Assembly (NCBI RefSeq): GCF_000282095.2
Contig: NZ_AKKC02000008.1
Span: 248,001 to 312,000 of the forward strand
Length of the DNA: 64,000 bases
DNA from: Rhizobium sp. CF080
Lineage (GTDB): Bacteria; Pseudomonadota; Alphaproteobacteria; Rhizobiales; Rhizobiaceae
Direction of reading: 5' to 3'
Part shown: piece by piece, positions 7,824 through 16,147 of the stretch
How the letters are laid out: every line of letters begins with the position of its first letter
Position numbering within the stretch: the stretch's first letter is position 1
Made by a program: the position numbers and the translations under genes
The notes under the pieces: model-generated
The model's database searches: none
Told to the model about the DNA's origin: nothing
The model's input: only the letters and a program-made list of their open reading frames with translations

Positions 7824-8731
7824 CGGTCACGGCTCCGGGGATCGAGAATGTCGCGCAGGCCATCGCCGAGAAGGTTGAAGCCGAGCACGGTCAGGAAGAT
7901 TGCGGCGCCCGGAAACAGCGAATACCACCACCAGTCCGGCATGTAGGTGCGGGCGACCGAGATCATCGCCCCCCATTCCGGCGCCGGCGGCTGAGCGCCG
8001 AGGCCGATGAAGCCGAGGCTGGCGGCGGACAGGATCGCCATGCCCATGTCCATGCTCATCTTGACGATGATCGGCGACATGCAGTTCGGCAGGATATGGT
8101 GCCAGAGGATCCAGGGCGTTTTGGCACCGATCGAGCGGGCCGATTCCACGAACAGTTCTTCCTTGACGGAGAGCGTCTTCGCCTCCACCAGGCGCACATA
8201 ACCCGGCCACCAGACGAGCGACAAGGCGACCACGCAATTGGTAATGCCCGGTCCGAGTGCGGCGACGATCGCCAGTGCCAGCGCCAGTCCCGGCACGGCG
8301 AGGAAAAGTTCGGTGATGCGCATGATGACGGCGCGCACCCAGCCGCCACGATAACCGGCGATGATGCCGAGCGGCACGCCGATGATGGCGCCGACGCCGG
8401 TGATGATCAGGCCGATCCAGAGCGAGGTGCGGGCGCCGATGATGACGCGCGAAAGGATGTCGCTGCCCATCTCGTCGGTGCCGAACCAGTGACCCGCGCT
8501 TGGCCCCATCAGCTTGTTGGCCATGTTGAAGGCGCCAACGGTGTCTTCCGGATAGGGCGCAAGCCATGGTCCGAGAGCGGCAAGCAACAGGAAGAGCACG
8601 ACCAGGCCGAGGCCGAGCATGGAGGAAAAGCTCTTGCCGAACATGTGCGCATAGAGCCGCCACTGGCGGATCTTGCTTTCATGCCGTTCGCGGAAGGTGA
8701 GGGGCCGGGAGAGTTCCACGGGCGTCGTCAT
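7820..8731 (-). CDS. Dpp/Opp-type ABC transporter permease (DppC-like)
   Basis: 303 residues. It has an N-terminal cytoplasmic stretch, a first membrane span around residues 37-52, then the characteristic HWFGTDEMGSDILSR segment and a BPD_transp_1 domain with the EAA loop (SARSIGAKTPWILWHHILPN). The start is the ATG at 8731, which shares one base with the stop of the upstream permease (TGATG), with AGGAG just upstream. The frame stays open further but runs inside the preceding gene. It overlaps the ATPase gene by 4 bp, which implies translational coupling. Confidence 0.92.
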   Translation of the reverse strand: MTTPVELSRPLTFRERHESKIRQWRLYAHMFGKSFSSMLGLGLVVLFLLLAALGPWLAPYPEDTVGAFNMANKLMGPSAGHWFGTDEMGSDILSRVIIGARTSLWIGLIITGVGAIIGVPLGIIAGYRGGWVRAVIMRITELFLAVPGLALALAIVAALGPGITNCVVALSLVWWPGYVRLVEAKTLSVKEELFVESARSIGAKTPWILWHHILPNCMSPIIVKMSMDMGMAILSAASLGFIGLGAQPPAPEWGAMISVARTYMPDWWWYSLFPGAAIFLTVLGFNLLGDGLRDILDPRSRDR

Positions 8732-9738
8732 CAGGCGCTCCTGAGGCGGGGGTCGATCCACGCATAGGCGAGATCGACGAGGGTGTTGGCGACGATGAAG
8801 AAGAAGCCGATTACCAGCGTGACGCCGATGACGGGCTTGAAGTCCGATGAAAGCGCCGAGGAGACGGCATAAAGGCCGATGCCGGGCCAATCGAAGACGG
8901 TTTCGACGAGAACTGTGGAGCCGAGCATCCAGCCGAAGCGCAGGCCGATCATCGCAAGCGTCGGCAGCAGCGCGTTCTTCAGCGCGTAGATGGCGACGAT
9001 GCGGAAGGAGGCGATGCCGTGAGCGCGGGCCGCGACGATGTAGTCGGACTGCAGCACCTCGATCATCTCGGCGCGGTTGACGCGCAGGATCGAGGCGAGG
9101 CAGGGGAAGGAGAGCACGATCGCCGGAAGGATGATGTGCCGTAGCGACGTCCAGAACGTATCCAGCCGGCCGGCGAGCAGGCTGTCGACGAGCAACAGGC
9201 CGGTGACCGTTTCCGGCGGGCGGGTGACCAGCGGCAGGCGGCCGGAGACCGGCAGCCAGCCGAGGTCGACCGCAAATGTCAGCTGCAGGATGATGCCGAA
9301 CCAGAAGGCCGGCAACGCGACGCCCGAGATCGAGAAGATGCGGGTCGCATGGTCGATCGGGCCGTCCTTGTAGACGGCCGACAGCATGCCCATCGGCACG
9401 CCGACGATGATGCCGAGCGCCATGGCGACGAAGACGAGTTCCAGCGTTGCCGGCGCATAACGTAGCACTTCCTCCAGCACCGGCCTTGTGGTGACGATCG
9501 ACTGGCCGAGATCGCCGGTGACGAGGTCGCCCATATAGACGACGAATTGCTCGGGCAGCGACTTGTCGAGGCCGTATTCGGTGCGGATGGTCGTCACCAT
9601 GTCTTCGGTCGCATTGGGGCCGGCGACCAGGCGGGCCGGATCGCCCGGCGCGACATTGGTGATGACGAAGGTGAGTGCCGCAATGCCGATCATGGTTCCG
9701 ACCAGCGTCAGCACTTTGCGGAAGGCGAATGTCAACAT
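8731..9738 (-). CDS. Dpp/Opp-type ABC transporter permease (DppB-like)
   Basis: 335 residues. It has an N-terminal transmembrane helix, the family landmark VAPGDPARL (30-38) and the gap-region sequence YGLDKSLPEQF. A C-terminal BPD_transp_1 domain carries the EAA loop (RAHGIASFRIVAIYALKNAL) that contacts the ATPase. It forms the heterodimeric pore with the downstream DppC-like protein. A 13-bp hairpin at 9771-9810 separates it from the upstream binding-protein gene, so it is probably expressed at a lower level than that protein. GGAGA lies about 7 bp before the ATG. Confidence 0.92.
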   Translation of the reverse strand: MLTFAFRKVLTLVGTMIGIAALTFVITNVAPGDPARLVAGPNATEDMVTTIRTEYGLDKSLPEQFVVYMGDLVTGDLGQSIVTTRPVLEEVLRYAPATLELVFVAMALGIIVGVPMGMLSAVYKDGPIDHATRIFSISGVALPAFWFGIILQLTFAVDLGWLPVSGRLPLVTRPPETVTGLLLVDSLLAGRLDTFWTSLRHIILPAIVLSFPCLASILRVNRAEMIEVLQSDYIVAARAHGIASFRIVAIYALKNALLPTLAMIGLRFGWMLGSTVLVETVFDWPGIGLYAVSSALSSDFKPVIGVTLVIGFFFIVANTLVDLAYAWIDPRLRSA

Positions 9739-9770
9739 CGTCTTCTCCGGTGGCTATTCTCTCAAAAACT

Positions 9771-9810
9771 GCGCATGGCCCGGCCGGTTGGGATGGTCCG
9801 GGCCATGCGC
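9771..9810 (-). promoter_or_regulatory. Intercistronic hairpin between binding protein and permease genes
   Basis: A perfect 13-bp stem (9771-9783 with 9798-9810) and a 14-nt loop with no U-tract on the minus strand. The position just after a binding-protein gene is typical of mRNA-stabilising or attenuating hairpins that raise binding-protein levels above those of the permeases. Confidence 0.6.
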
Positions 9811-9846
9811 ATCATTCTGGCTGCGGGAGGGGGCGCAAGCCAGAGG

Positions 9847-11439
9847 TTATTCGGCCTTCACCCACATCGGATAGAGATCGACCTCGCCGGTGAAGCGGAC
9901 CGGGCTGAACTTGAAGCCCTGCAGATAGTCGCGATGCGCCCAGCGGCGGTTCTGCAGCATGCCGAAGACTTCCGGCTGGTCGGCGACGATCTGCTTCTGG
10001 ATGTCGGCATAAAGCTTGGCACGGTCGTCCCAGCTGGTGGCGGCGCGGGCCTGGTCGATCATCTCCGAGACCTTCGGATTGTCGTAGAACATCATCGCGT
10101 AATACTGGCCCCAGCTCGCCTTGTGGTACTGGTAGGCGACGGCGTCCGGGTCGGTCGAGACAGGCGTGGTGAAGACCGAAGTCATGGCCGGCGAGGTCTC
10201 GACCTTGGAACCGGCGGCGACCATGTTCGGCCACTGTTCCGGCTTGACCTCGACGGTGATGCCGAGTTCCTTCAGGTTGTCGAGCAGGACGAGGCCGATG
10301 CGACGGGCTTCTTCGAGGCCTGCGACATGGACGTAAGGCAGGGTGATACCGCCGTTCGGATAAGCCGATTTCGCGAGGTATTCCTTGGCCTTGGCAAGAT
10401 CCTTGCGCGGCATGCCCGGAACGGCGACATGGCCCTTCATGGCGTCCGGCAGGGGGCTGGTCTCGAGCGAGGCGGCGCCGTTATAGATCTGGATCAGCGC
10501 GTCGTAGTCGAGCGCATAGGCGATCGCCTTGCGCAGGTTGATGTCGGCGGTCGGACCCTTCTGGGTGTTGAACTTGATCCCGAAGGTGGTCATGCCCTTG
10601 TGGTCCTGGATGACCACGCCCGGCACGCGCTTGATCTGGATATAGTCGTCCGGCGTCAGACCTTCGACGATGTCGGCTTCTCCGCGCTGCAGGGCGGCCT
10701 TCTGGGCGGCGGGTTCGCGGATGATCTTGTAGATGACGCCGGCCGGGCGGTTCTTTTCGCCCTGCGGCCAACCCTTCCAGTAACCGTCATTGGCTTCGAT
10801 CTCATAAAGAACGTTCGGTTCCCAGCGGCCGAGCTTGAACGGGCCGGAGCCGGCGGCATGGTCGGTCAGCCACTTCTGGCCGTAGTCGCCATCCACCTCG
10901 TGGGCCTTCACTTCGGCCGGGTTGACGACGAACCACCAGGGCAAGAAGGAGAGGAACGGCGCATAGGGTGCCCTGAGGTCGAAGCGAACGGTGTTGGCGT
11001 CGACGGCGACGATATTTTCTGGTGCGAGGAAGTCCTTGAGCATCCAGGCGACGCCCTTGTTAAGCTTCAGGCCGCGCTCGAAGGAATAACGTACGGCTTC
11101 GGCGGTCACCGGGTCGCCATTGTGGAACTTGGCGTTCTTGGCGAGGTGGAAGGTCCAGCTCTTGCCGTCGGCGCTGGTTTCCCACTTCTCGGCGAGCCAT
11201 GGCTTGATCTCGGCCGGGTTGCCTTCGTACTTGACCAGGGCGTCATAGACCGACTGCTGGATCATGCGCGTCGACCAGTCGTAACGGACATGCGGATCGA
11301 GCACCGGGATCGCCTGGCGGCCGCCGAAGACGATGACATTGCCCTTGTCGGTACGCTCGAAGGCCCCGGCGGGCGCGGCGAGGATCGAGGAGGCGAGCAG
11401 CCCCGCGATCGCGACGTTTTTCAGGATTTTTCCGAACAT
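9847..11439 (-). CDS. ABC transporter periplasmic substrate-binding protein, SBP_bac_5 family
   Basis: 530 residues. It has a Sec signal (about residues 1-26, with the hydrophobic core VAIAGLLASSILAAP), then a DppA/OppA-type fold starting with a VLDPHVRYDW segment. It delivers substrate to the permease pair encoded downstream. The operon also encodes an AroM-family protein 33 bp upstream and is opposite a DUF917/hydantoinase operon. The ligand is therefore inferred to be a hydantoin-like, thiohydantoin-like or otherwise modified amino acid rather than a plain peptide. GAGGGA precedes the ATG by about 6 bp. Confidence 0.88.
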   Translation of the reverse strand: MFGKILKNVAIAGLLASSILAAPAGAFERTDKGNVIVFGGRQAIPVLDPHVRYDWSTRMIQQSVYDALVKYEGNPAEIKPWLAEKWETSADGKSWTFHLAKNAKFHNGDPVTAEAVRYSFERGLKLNKGVAWMLKDFLAPENIVAVDANTVRFDLRAPYAPFLSFLPWWFVVNPAEVKAHEVDGDYGQKWLTDHAAGSGPFKLGRWEPNVLYEIEANDGYWKGWPQGEKNRPAGVIYKIIREPAAQKAALQRGEADIVEGLTPDDYIQIKRVPGVVIQDHKGMTTFGIKFNTQKGPTADINLRKAIAYALDYDALIQIYNGAASLETSPLPDAMKGHVAVPGMPRKDLAKAKEYLAKSAYPNGGITLPYVHVAGLEEARRIGLVLLDNLKELGITVEVKPEQWPNMVAAGSKVETSPAMTSVFTTPVSTDPDAVAYQYHKASWGQYYAMMFYDNPKVSEMIDQARAATSWDDRAKLYADIQKQIVADQPEVFGMLQNRRWAHRDYLQGFKFSPVRFTGEVDLYPMWVKAE

Positions 11440-11472
11440 GTGGTTCCCTCTGTTTTTAATGTGGCTCGGTAA

Positions 11473-12153
11473 TCAGATCATCTGGCGGACGACGCCCGCG
11501 ACGACGCGGCGCGACAAAAGAACCGGGGCATCGACGGCGCGGCGCACCTCTTCCAGCATTCCGGCGGAATAACCCATGCAATGCATGACTATAAGGTCGC
11601 AGCCTTCGAGCGTCTTCGCCCGCTCACCCATATCGTCGCCGGCATAGGGCGAGGCGGCCACGAATTTTGGCTCGCCGCTGAAGACGTGGCGATCGGCGAA
11701 ATCCTTGACCTGCCGATCAAGCGGCAGGATGACGCCGAGCTTGCGGGAGGAAGCGGCGAGCGCCTCGACGGTCGAATCGACGATCCGCTGGGCTTCGACG
11801 ACCAGCGTGTTTTCGAGCGGATCGATCCGGGTGCCTGTGCAGAGAAGAACGACGAGGTCGAAGCCTTCTGCATCTATCGTCTTCAGGAGGACATTGAGTT
11901 TCTCTTCGGTCCGGGCCTTGGAGGTGACGATTTCCTCGCCGCTCTTGAGACGCGTCGCAAAGGAATGTTCGCCATCCACGGCGCGCATCGCGTCCAGTTC
12001 AGCCGGGTCCATGCCGTCGAGCACGCCGAATTCACGGAACTCGAGGCGACCTTCTGGCAGGCCGATGCCGATCTCGGCCATCATTTCCGGAACCAAGTCG
12101 ATCCGCGGTGTCTGGCCGATGGTCACGAAGGCGATCTTGGATGTGGAAGGCAT
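11473..12153 (-). CDS. AroM family protein (Asp/Glu/hydantoin racemase-like fold)
   Basis: 226 residues matching the AroM family across the whole length, including TIGQTPRIDL (11-20). Two cysteines lie in motifs that resemble the paired catalytic cysteines of the Asp/Glu/hydantoin racemase superfamily: Cys105 in VVLLCTGT and Cys192 in VMHCMGYS. E. coli AroM has no established function, so racemase activity here is inference. It is the first gene of the leftward importer operon. A 22-bp palindrome and matched -10 lie upstream at 12191-12238. A paralogous AroM domain, lacking both cysteines, is fused to a DNA-binding domain in the adjacent regulator gene. Confidence 0.85.
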   Translation of the reverse strand: MPSTSKIAFVTIGQTPRIDLVPEMMAEIGIGLPEGRLEFREFGVLDGMDPAELDAMRAVDGEHSFATRLKSGEEIVTSKARTEEKLNVLLKTIDAEGFDLVVLLCTGTRIDPLENTLVVEAQRIVDSTVEALAASSRKLGVILPLDRQVKDFADRHVFSGEPKFVAASPYAGDDMGERAKTLEGCDLIVMHCMGYSAGMLEEVRRAVDAPVLLSRRVVAGVVRQMI

Positions 12154-12190
12154 GCTCTCATCGTTCCTTGCATGGCATTATGGGAACGGA

Positions 12191-12238
12191 GCCTAACGCT
12201 CGGAAGCGCGGCTTCACTATAGGGTAATGCCCCTAGAA
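12191..12238 (-). promoter_or_regulatory. Palindromic operator and -10 of the AroM-importer operon
   Basis: On the minus strand, TTCTAGGGGCATTACCCTATAG (12238-12217; 6-bp arms TAGGGG/ACCCTA) is followed by exactly 20 bp and then TTAGGC (12196-12191) as -10. The same architecture occurs at 13358-13405 on the plus strand. No -35 consensus is seen where it should be. The palindrome overlaps that place, as for a LuxR-type activator. Confidence 0.65.
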
Positions 12239-12328
12239 CGACATGATTCTGACATGCTCATGGCGACCAATTTTTAGGCAAACAGGTCATTTGGCGCAAT
12301 TTTCTTGCGCGAACGCACTTATTTTCGA

Positions 12329-13285
12329 TCAGGGATGGCCGGCGGAGATGACCATGCGGATGAGCGCGTTGGACGAGGTGACTTCCATCTTGCTCATGAC
12401 GTTCGAGCGATGGATCTCGACCGTCTTCGGGCTGATGCCGAGCTGGCGGGCAATCGCCTTGTTGGACAGGCCTTCGGCCACCAATGACAACACCTGCCGC
12501 TCGCGCGGCGTCAGGCGAAGCAACTTTTCCGCAAATTCCGGCGAAACGCCCGGCAGGGTCACGGGCTGCGAACGATGCAGGAGAAGCCGGATGGCGCTTG
12601 CGACGATGCGGCGGGCGAGAACGACGGGCTTGCCGCTGGCCTTCGCCACCATTTGCCGGTCGGCTTCGGTAAAGCTCACGGAATTCAGGACGATGATCTC
12701 CGCATCGGCGAGATCGACGAGCGCGCCGGCCAGCAGTTTCCGGTCACCATCGGCGGCGTAGCTGGCGCAGATCTTGTAGGGCGCCAGCGCCGGGATATCG
12801 AGTTCGGCTATCTGCTGCTGCAGCGGCTGGATGAGGCCGACGGAAGCGCCGTGCGCGGCAAGCGAAATCACTGCCGATTCCATGGCCCGCTGGGCATTCA
12901 CGGTCGGGCAGGTGCTTTCGAAATCGCGAAACAGGCCGGTCGAGAGGATGACGACCAGATCGAATTCATTGGGTTGGAAAGCGGCGGCGATCTTCGCCAT
13001 GCGCTCGGCGATCCGCGGCTTGGAGACGACGATATCGGTATTGTCGGCAAGCCGGGTGACGATGCTCTGTTCGCCCGGCCGCACTTTCAGATCGTCGATT
13101 TCTGCCTTGGAAAGCCCGTCCAGCGCGCCGATCTCGAGCGCTTCGATCGGAACGTCGAGATTGGTCAGCATGTCCCCGATGAGATCGGCACGCGGCGTCT
13201 GGCCGACGCTCAGGAACATCACCCGGTGGTGCGGTTCCGCACCTTCCGGTGAGGTCGGGGCCAGCGCATATGGGCTCTTCGACAT
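12329..13285 (-). CDS. Transcriptional regulator: AroM-like sensor domain fused to LuxR/GerE helix-turn-helix
   Basis: 318 residues from the ATG at 13285. A CTG at 13291 or a TTG at 13315 are alternative starts, since AGGA lies better for the CTG. Residues about 20-235 align with the AroM-family protein encoded next door (LSVGQTPRADL, PGEQSIVTRL, EFDLVVIL, NAQRAMESAV, VVLARRIVAS). Residues about 256-316 form a LuxR-type HTH (LTPRERQVLSLVAEGLSNKA, then ISPKTVEIHR). Both cysteines of the enzyme-like paralog are serine here (Ser115 in ILSTGL, Ser202 in LNSVSF). I infer a ligand sensor derived from a dead racemase-like enzyme, activating the two flanking operons through the matched palindromes at 12217-12238 and 13358-13379. 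Confidence 0.85.
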   Translation of the reverse strand: MSKSPYALAPTSPEGAEPHHRVMFLSVGQTPRADLIGDMLTNLDVPIEALEIGALDGLSKAEIDDLKVRPGEQSIVTRLADNTDIVVSKPRIAERMAKIAAAFQPNEFDLVVILSTGLFRDFESTCPTVNAQRAMESAVISLAAHGASVGLIQPLQQQIAELDIPALAPYKICASYAADGDRKLLAGALVDLADAEIIVLNSVSFTEADRQMVAKASGKPVVLARRIVASAIRLLLHRSQPVTLPGVSPEFAEKLLRLTPRERQVLSLVAEGLSNKAIARQLGISPKTVEIHRSNVMSKMEVTSSNALIRMVISAGHP

Positions 13286-13357
13286 GTGCAGGGAATCGGT
13301 CCTTTCGATCGTCAAACCATGATGGCGCCGGGCATGCCTAAAATCAAGGCAAGCTCA

Positions 13358-13405
13358 TTCTAGGGGCAGTCCCCTATAGGCATCCTTCGTCACTCATGGC
13401 TAGGT
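13358..13405 (+). promoter_or_regulatory. Palindromic operator and -10 of the DUF917-hydantoinase operon
   Basis: TTCTAGGGGCAGTCCCCTATAG (13358-13379; arms TAGGGG/CCCCTA) is followed by exactly 20 bp and CTAGGT (13400-13405). It differs at only two positions from the site at 12217-12238, with the same spacing to the -10. The palindrome centre is about 42 bp from the predicted start near 13411. It also lies 73 bp upstream of the regulator gene on the other strand, so autoregulation is possible. Confidence 0.7.
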
Positions 13406-13430
13406 TCTAGCACATTCTTCGGAGGTAAAC

Positions 13431-14510
13431 ATGATCCGTGATTTCGAAGCGGGCGAGATCGACCCGCTTGCCGTTGGCGCCTGGATTCTCGGCACCGGCG
13501 GCGGTGGCAGCCCCTATCTGGCGCAGCTCAACCTGAAAAAGCTCTACAAGGACGGCAAGCGCGTCAAGCTTATCGATCCCCAGGCGCTCGATGACGGCGA
13601 TGCCGTCGCGGTCGTCTCCAAGATGGGTGCGCCGCTGGTCGGCCAGGAGCGCCTCGTCGATCCCGCGCATCTCGCCCGGGCCATGCAGCTGATGGAAGAG
13701 TATACCGGCCGCAAGTTCCGCGCTGTGATGAGCGTCGAGATCGGCGGCGGCAACGCGCTGTCGCCATTCCTCGCCGGCGCCATGCTGGATATCCCGGTCG
13801 TCGATGCGGACGCGATGGGCCGCGCCTATCCGGAAGCGCAGATGACGAGCTTTGCGATCGGCGACCTGCCGATGTATCCGCTGACGCTGGTCGATTGCCG
13901 CGACAACGAGGCGATCGTCGCCAAGGCTGCCTCCTGGAAGTGGATGGAACGGATTTCCCGCAAGATCTGCACCGAAGTCGGTTCGACGGCGGCCACCTGC
14001 AAGGCGCCGCGCACCGGCCGGGAAGTCAAGGACTGGGGCGTGCTCTACACGGTCACCAAGGCGGTCAGCCTCGGGCGCGCCGTGCTTGAGGCCCGCGCCG
14101 CCCATTCGGATCCGGTCGAAGCGGTGCTTGCCCATGAAGGCGGCAAGGTGCTGTTCAAGGGCAAGATCGCCGATGTCGACCGCACCACGACCGGCGGCTT
14201 CCTGCGCGGCTCGGCGATGATCGAAGGCCTCGATGGTGATCGCGGCTCGAAGGTCGAGCTCGCCTTCCAGAACGAATGGGCAGTCGCCTTCCGCGACGGC
14301 CAGCCGATCGCCATGACGCCGGACCTGATCTGCCTGCTCGACACGGTGTCGGGTGAGGCGATCGGCACGGAAACGGTACGTTACGGCCAGCGCGTCACGG
14401 TCGTCGCCCTGCCGGCGCCGGAGGTTCTGACCAGCGCCAAGGGCCTCGAACACGTCGGCCCGCGGGCCTTCGGATATGACCTGGATTTCAAATCGGTGTT
14501 TGCAGCATGA
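13431..14510 (+). CDS. DUF917 family protein (S-methyl-thiohydantoin desulfurase-type)
   Basis: A 359-residue protein with the DUF917 landmarks: an N-terminal glycine-rich LGTGGGGSPY (residues 20-29), MSVEIGGGNAL, VDADAMGRAYPE and a C-terminal GPRAFGYD. This family is named after S-methyl thiohydantoin desulfurase in domain databases and is typically encoded beside hydantoinase/oxoprolinase genes, as here. The biochemical evidence base is thin. GGAGGT precedes the ATG by about 6 bp. It overlaps the next gene by 4 bp (ATGA), so the two are translationally coupled and probably act as a complex or on the same substrate. It is driven by the palindrome-controlled promoter at 13358-13405. Confidence 0.85.
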   Translation: MIRDFEAGEIDPLAVGAWILGTGGGGSPYLAQLNLKKLYKDGKRVKLIDPQALDDGDAVAVVSKMGAPLVGQERLVDPAHLARAMQLMEEYTGRKFRAVMSVEIGGGNALSPFLAGAMLDIPVVDADAMGRAYPEAQMTSFAIGDLPMYPLTLVDCRDNEAIVAKAASWKWMERISRKICTEVGSTAATCKAPRTGREVKDWGVLYTVTKAVSLGRAVLEARAAHSDPVEAVLAHEGGKVLFKGKIADVDRTTTGGFLRGSAMIEGLDGDRGSKVELAFQNEWAVAFRDGQPIAMTPDLICLLDTVSGEAIGTETVRYGQRVTVVALPAPEVLTSAKGLEHVGPRAFGYDLDFKSVFAA

Positions 14511-16081
14511 AGCGGATCGGAATTGACGTCGGCGGCACCAATACGGATGCCGTGCTCATCGATGGCGAGAAGGTTCTCTCGGCCATCAAGTTTCCCACCA
14601 CCGCGGATGTGATGCAGGGCGTGGTCAATGCGATCGGCCATGTGGTCGCCTCGCAGGCGCCGGGGTCGGCACCGGTCGATGCGGTGATGATCGGTACGAC
14701 GCATTTCACCAATGCGGTGGTCGAGCGCGCCCGTCTCGATCGCGTCGCGGCGATCCGCATCGCCATGCCGGCCGGCGCCTCGCTGCCGCCGATGGTCGAC
14801 TGGCCGGACGAGCTGCGCGATGCTGTCGATCCGCTCTCCTTCATGGTGCATGGCGGCCATGAATACGACGGCCGGCCGCTGGTGCCGCTTGCAAAGGATG
14901 AAATCCGCGACGCGGCGATGAAGATCCGCGATGCCGGCGTCGATTCGATCGGCATCACGGCGCTCTTTTCGCCGTTGACGGCGGAATGCGAGCTCGAAGC
15001 GGCCGAGATCGTCCGGTCGGTGATCCCGAATGCGCGGATCACGCTTTCCCATACGCTCGGCCGCATCGGCCTTCTGGAACGTGAGAACGTCACGCTGCTG
15101 AACGCTGCGCTGCAGGGGCTCGGCCGCAAGACGATCGATGCGTTCAAGGATGCGCTGAAGCAGGCCGGCATCGATGCGCCGTTCTATCTGACCCAGAATG
15201 ACGGCACCGTGGTGCTGGCGGATGTTGCAGCCGCCAACCCGGTCTACAGCTTTGCGTCCGGCCCGACCAATTCGATGCGCGGCGCGGCGTTCCTGACCGG
15301 CCTCAAGGAGGCCATGGTCATCGATGTCGGCGGCACGACCTCGGATGTGGGCTGCCTGGTCGGCGGCTTTCCGCGCGAGGCGAACAATGTCGTCGAAGTC
15401 GGCGGCGTGCGCACGCTCTTCCGCATGCCGGACCTGCTGCCGATGGCACTCGGCGGCGGCACGATCATCGATCCGGAAACCCGCAAGATCGGCCCGCGTT
15501 CGGTCGGTTACCGGATCACCGAAAAGGCGCTGGTCTTCGGCGGCGACACGCTGACGACGACGGACGTGGCGGTGGCCGCCGGCCTCGTCGAGATCGGCGA
15601 CCGCGACCGGGTCAAGCATCTCGACAAGGCGCTGGTGGCCGACCTCCTGAAGCGTGTCGAGGCGATGGTGGAAGACGGCGTCGACCGGATGAAGACTTCG
15701 GCCGAGGGCGTGCAACTGATTGCCGTCGGTGGTGGTGCGTTCCTGATCCCGGAAAAGCTCAAAGGTGCCAGCGAAGTGCTGCGCGTCGAACATGCCGGCG
15801 TGGCGAACGCGCTTGGTGCTGCGATGGCGCAGGTTTCCGGCGAAGTCGACCAGGTGTTTTCCGGCATGTCGCGCGAAAAGGCGATTGCCGAGGCCGAGCG
15901 CATTGCCCGCGCCCGCGCCGTCGAAGCGGGTGCCAGTGCCGATACGATCGTGACGCTCGATACCGAGGATATCCCGATCGCCTATCTGCCGGGTGACTCC
16001 CGGCGGGTACGGGTGCGCGTCGTCGGCGACATCGCCTTCATGAAGGACGAACAGAAGCGCGTGGCCGGGGCCTTGCGCTGA
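14507..16081 (+). CDS. Hydantoinase/oxoprolinase family protein (HyuA-type, short form)
   Basis: 524 residues with the two ATP-binding motifs of the actin-like HyuA/5-oxoprolinase fold: IDVGGTNTD at the N-terminus (about 5-13) and VIDVGGTTSDVG near the middle. The family uses ATP to open hydantoin or oxoproline-type lactam rings. This is the short form that travels with DUF917. No HyuB-type subunit gene lies in the window. The start codon overlaps the DUF917 stop. A hairpin terminator follows at 16105-16147. The exact substrate is unknown. With the importer and AroM protein it suggests uptake and ring-opening of a hydantoin-like compound. Confidence 0.85.
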   Translation: MKRIGIDVGGTNTDAVLIDGEKVLSAIKFPTTADVMQGVVNAIGHVVASQAPGSAPVDAVMIGTTHFTNAVVERARLDRVAAIRIAMPAGASLPPMVDWPDELRDAVDPLSFMVHGGHEYDGRPLVPLAKDEIRDAAMKIRDAGVDSIGITALFSPLTAECELEAAEIVRSVIPNARITLSHTLGRIGLLERENVTLLNAALQGLGRKTIDAFKDALKQAGIDAPFYLTQNDGTVVLADVAAANPVYSFASGPTNSMRGAAFLTGLKEAMVIDVGGTTSDVGCLVGGFPREANNVVEVGGVRTLFRMPDLLPMALGGGTIIDPETRKIGPRSVGYRITEKALVFGGDTLTTTDVAVAAGLVEIGDRDRVKHLDKALVADLLKRVEAMVEDGVDRMKTSAEGVQLIAVGGGAFLIPEKLKGASEVLRVEHAGVANALGAAMAQVSGEVDQVFSGMSREKAIAEAERIARARAVEAGASADTIVTLDTEDIPIAYLPGDSRRVRVRVVGDIAFMKDEQKRVAGALR

Positions 16082-16104
16082 ACCCCAACTCTCCTCCCAG
16101 GGAG

Positions 16105-16147
16105 AATCGGCGGGCTGGTTTGTTGCCGGTCCGCCGATTTCATTTTG
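16105..16147 (+). terminator. Rho-independent terminator of the DUF917-hydantoinase operon
   Basis: A perfect 9-bp stem AATCGGCGG/CCGCCGATT (16105-16113 with 16131-16139), followed by TCATTTT. Confidence 0.65.

Noticed and set aside
8732..8890. N-terminal extension of the DppC-like permease
   Set aside because: It lies inside the DppB-like gene in another frame; the ATG at 8731 overlaps that gene's stop by one base with AGGAG upstream.
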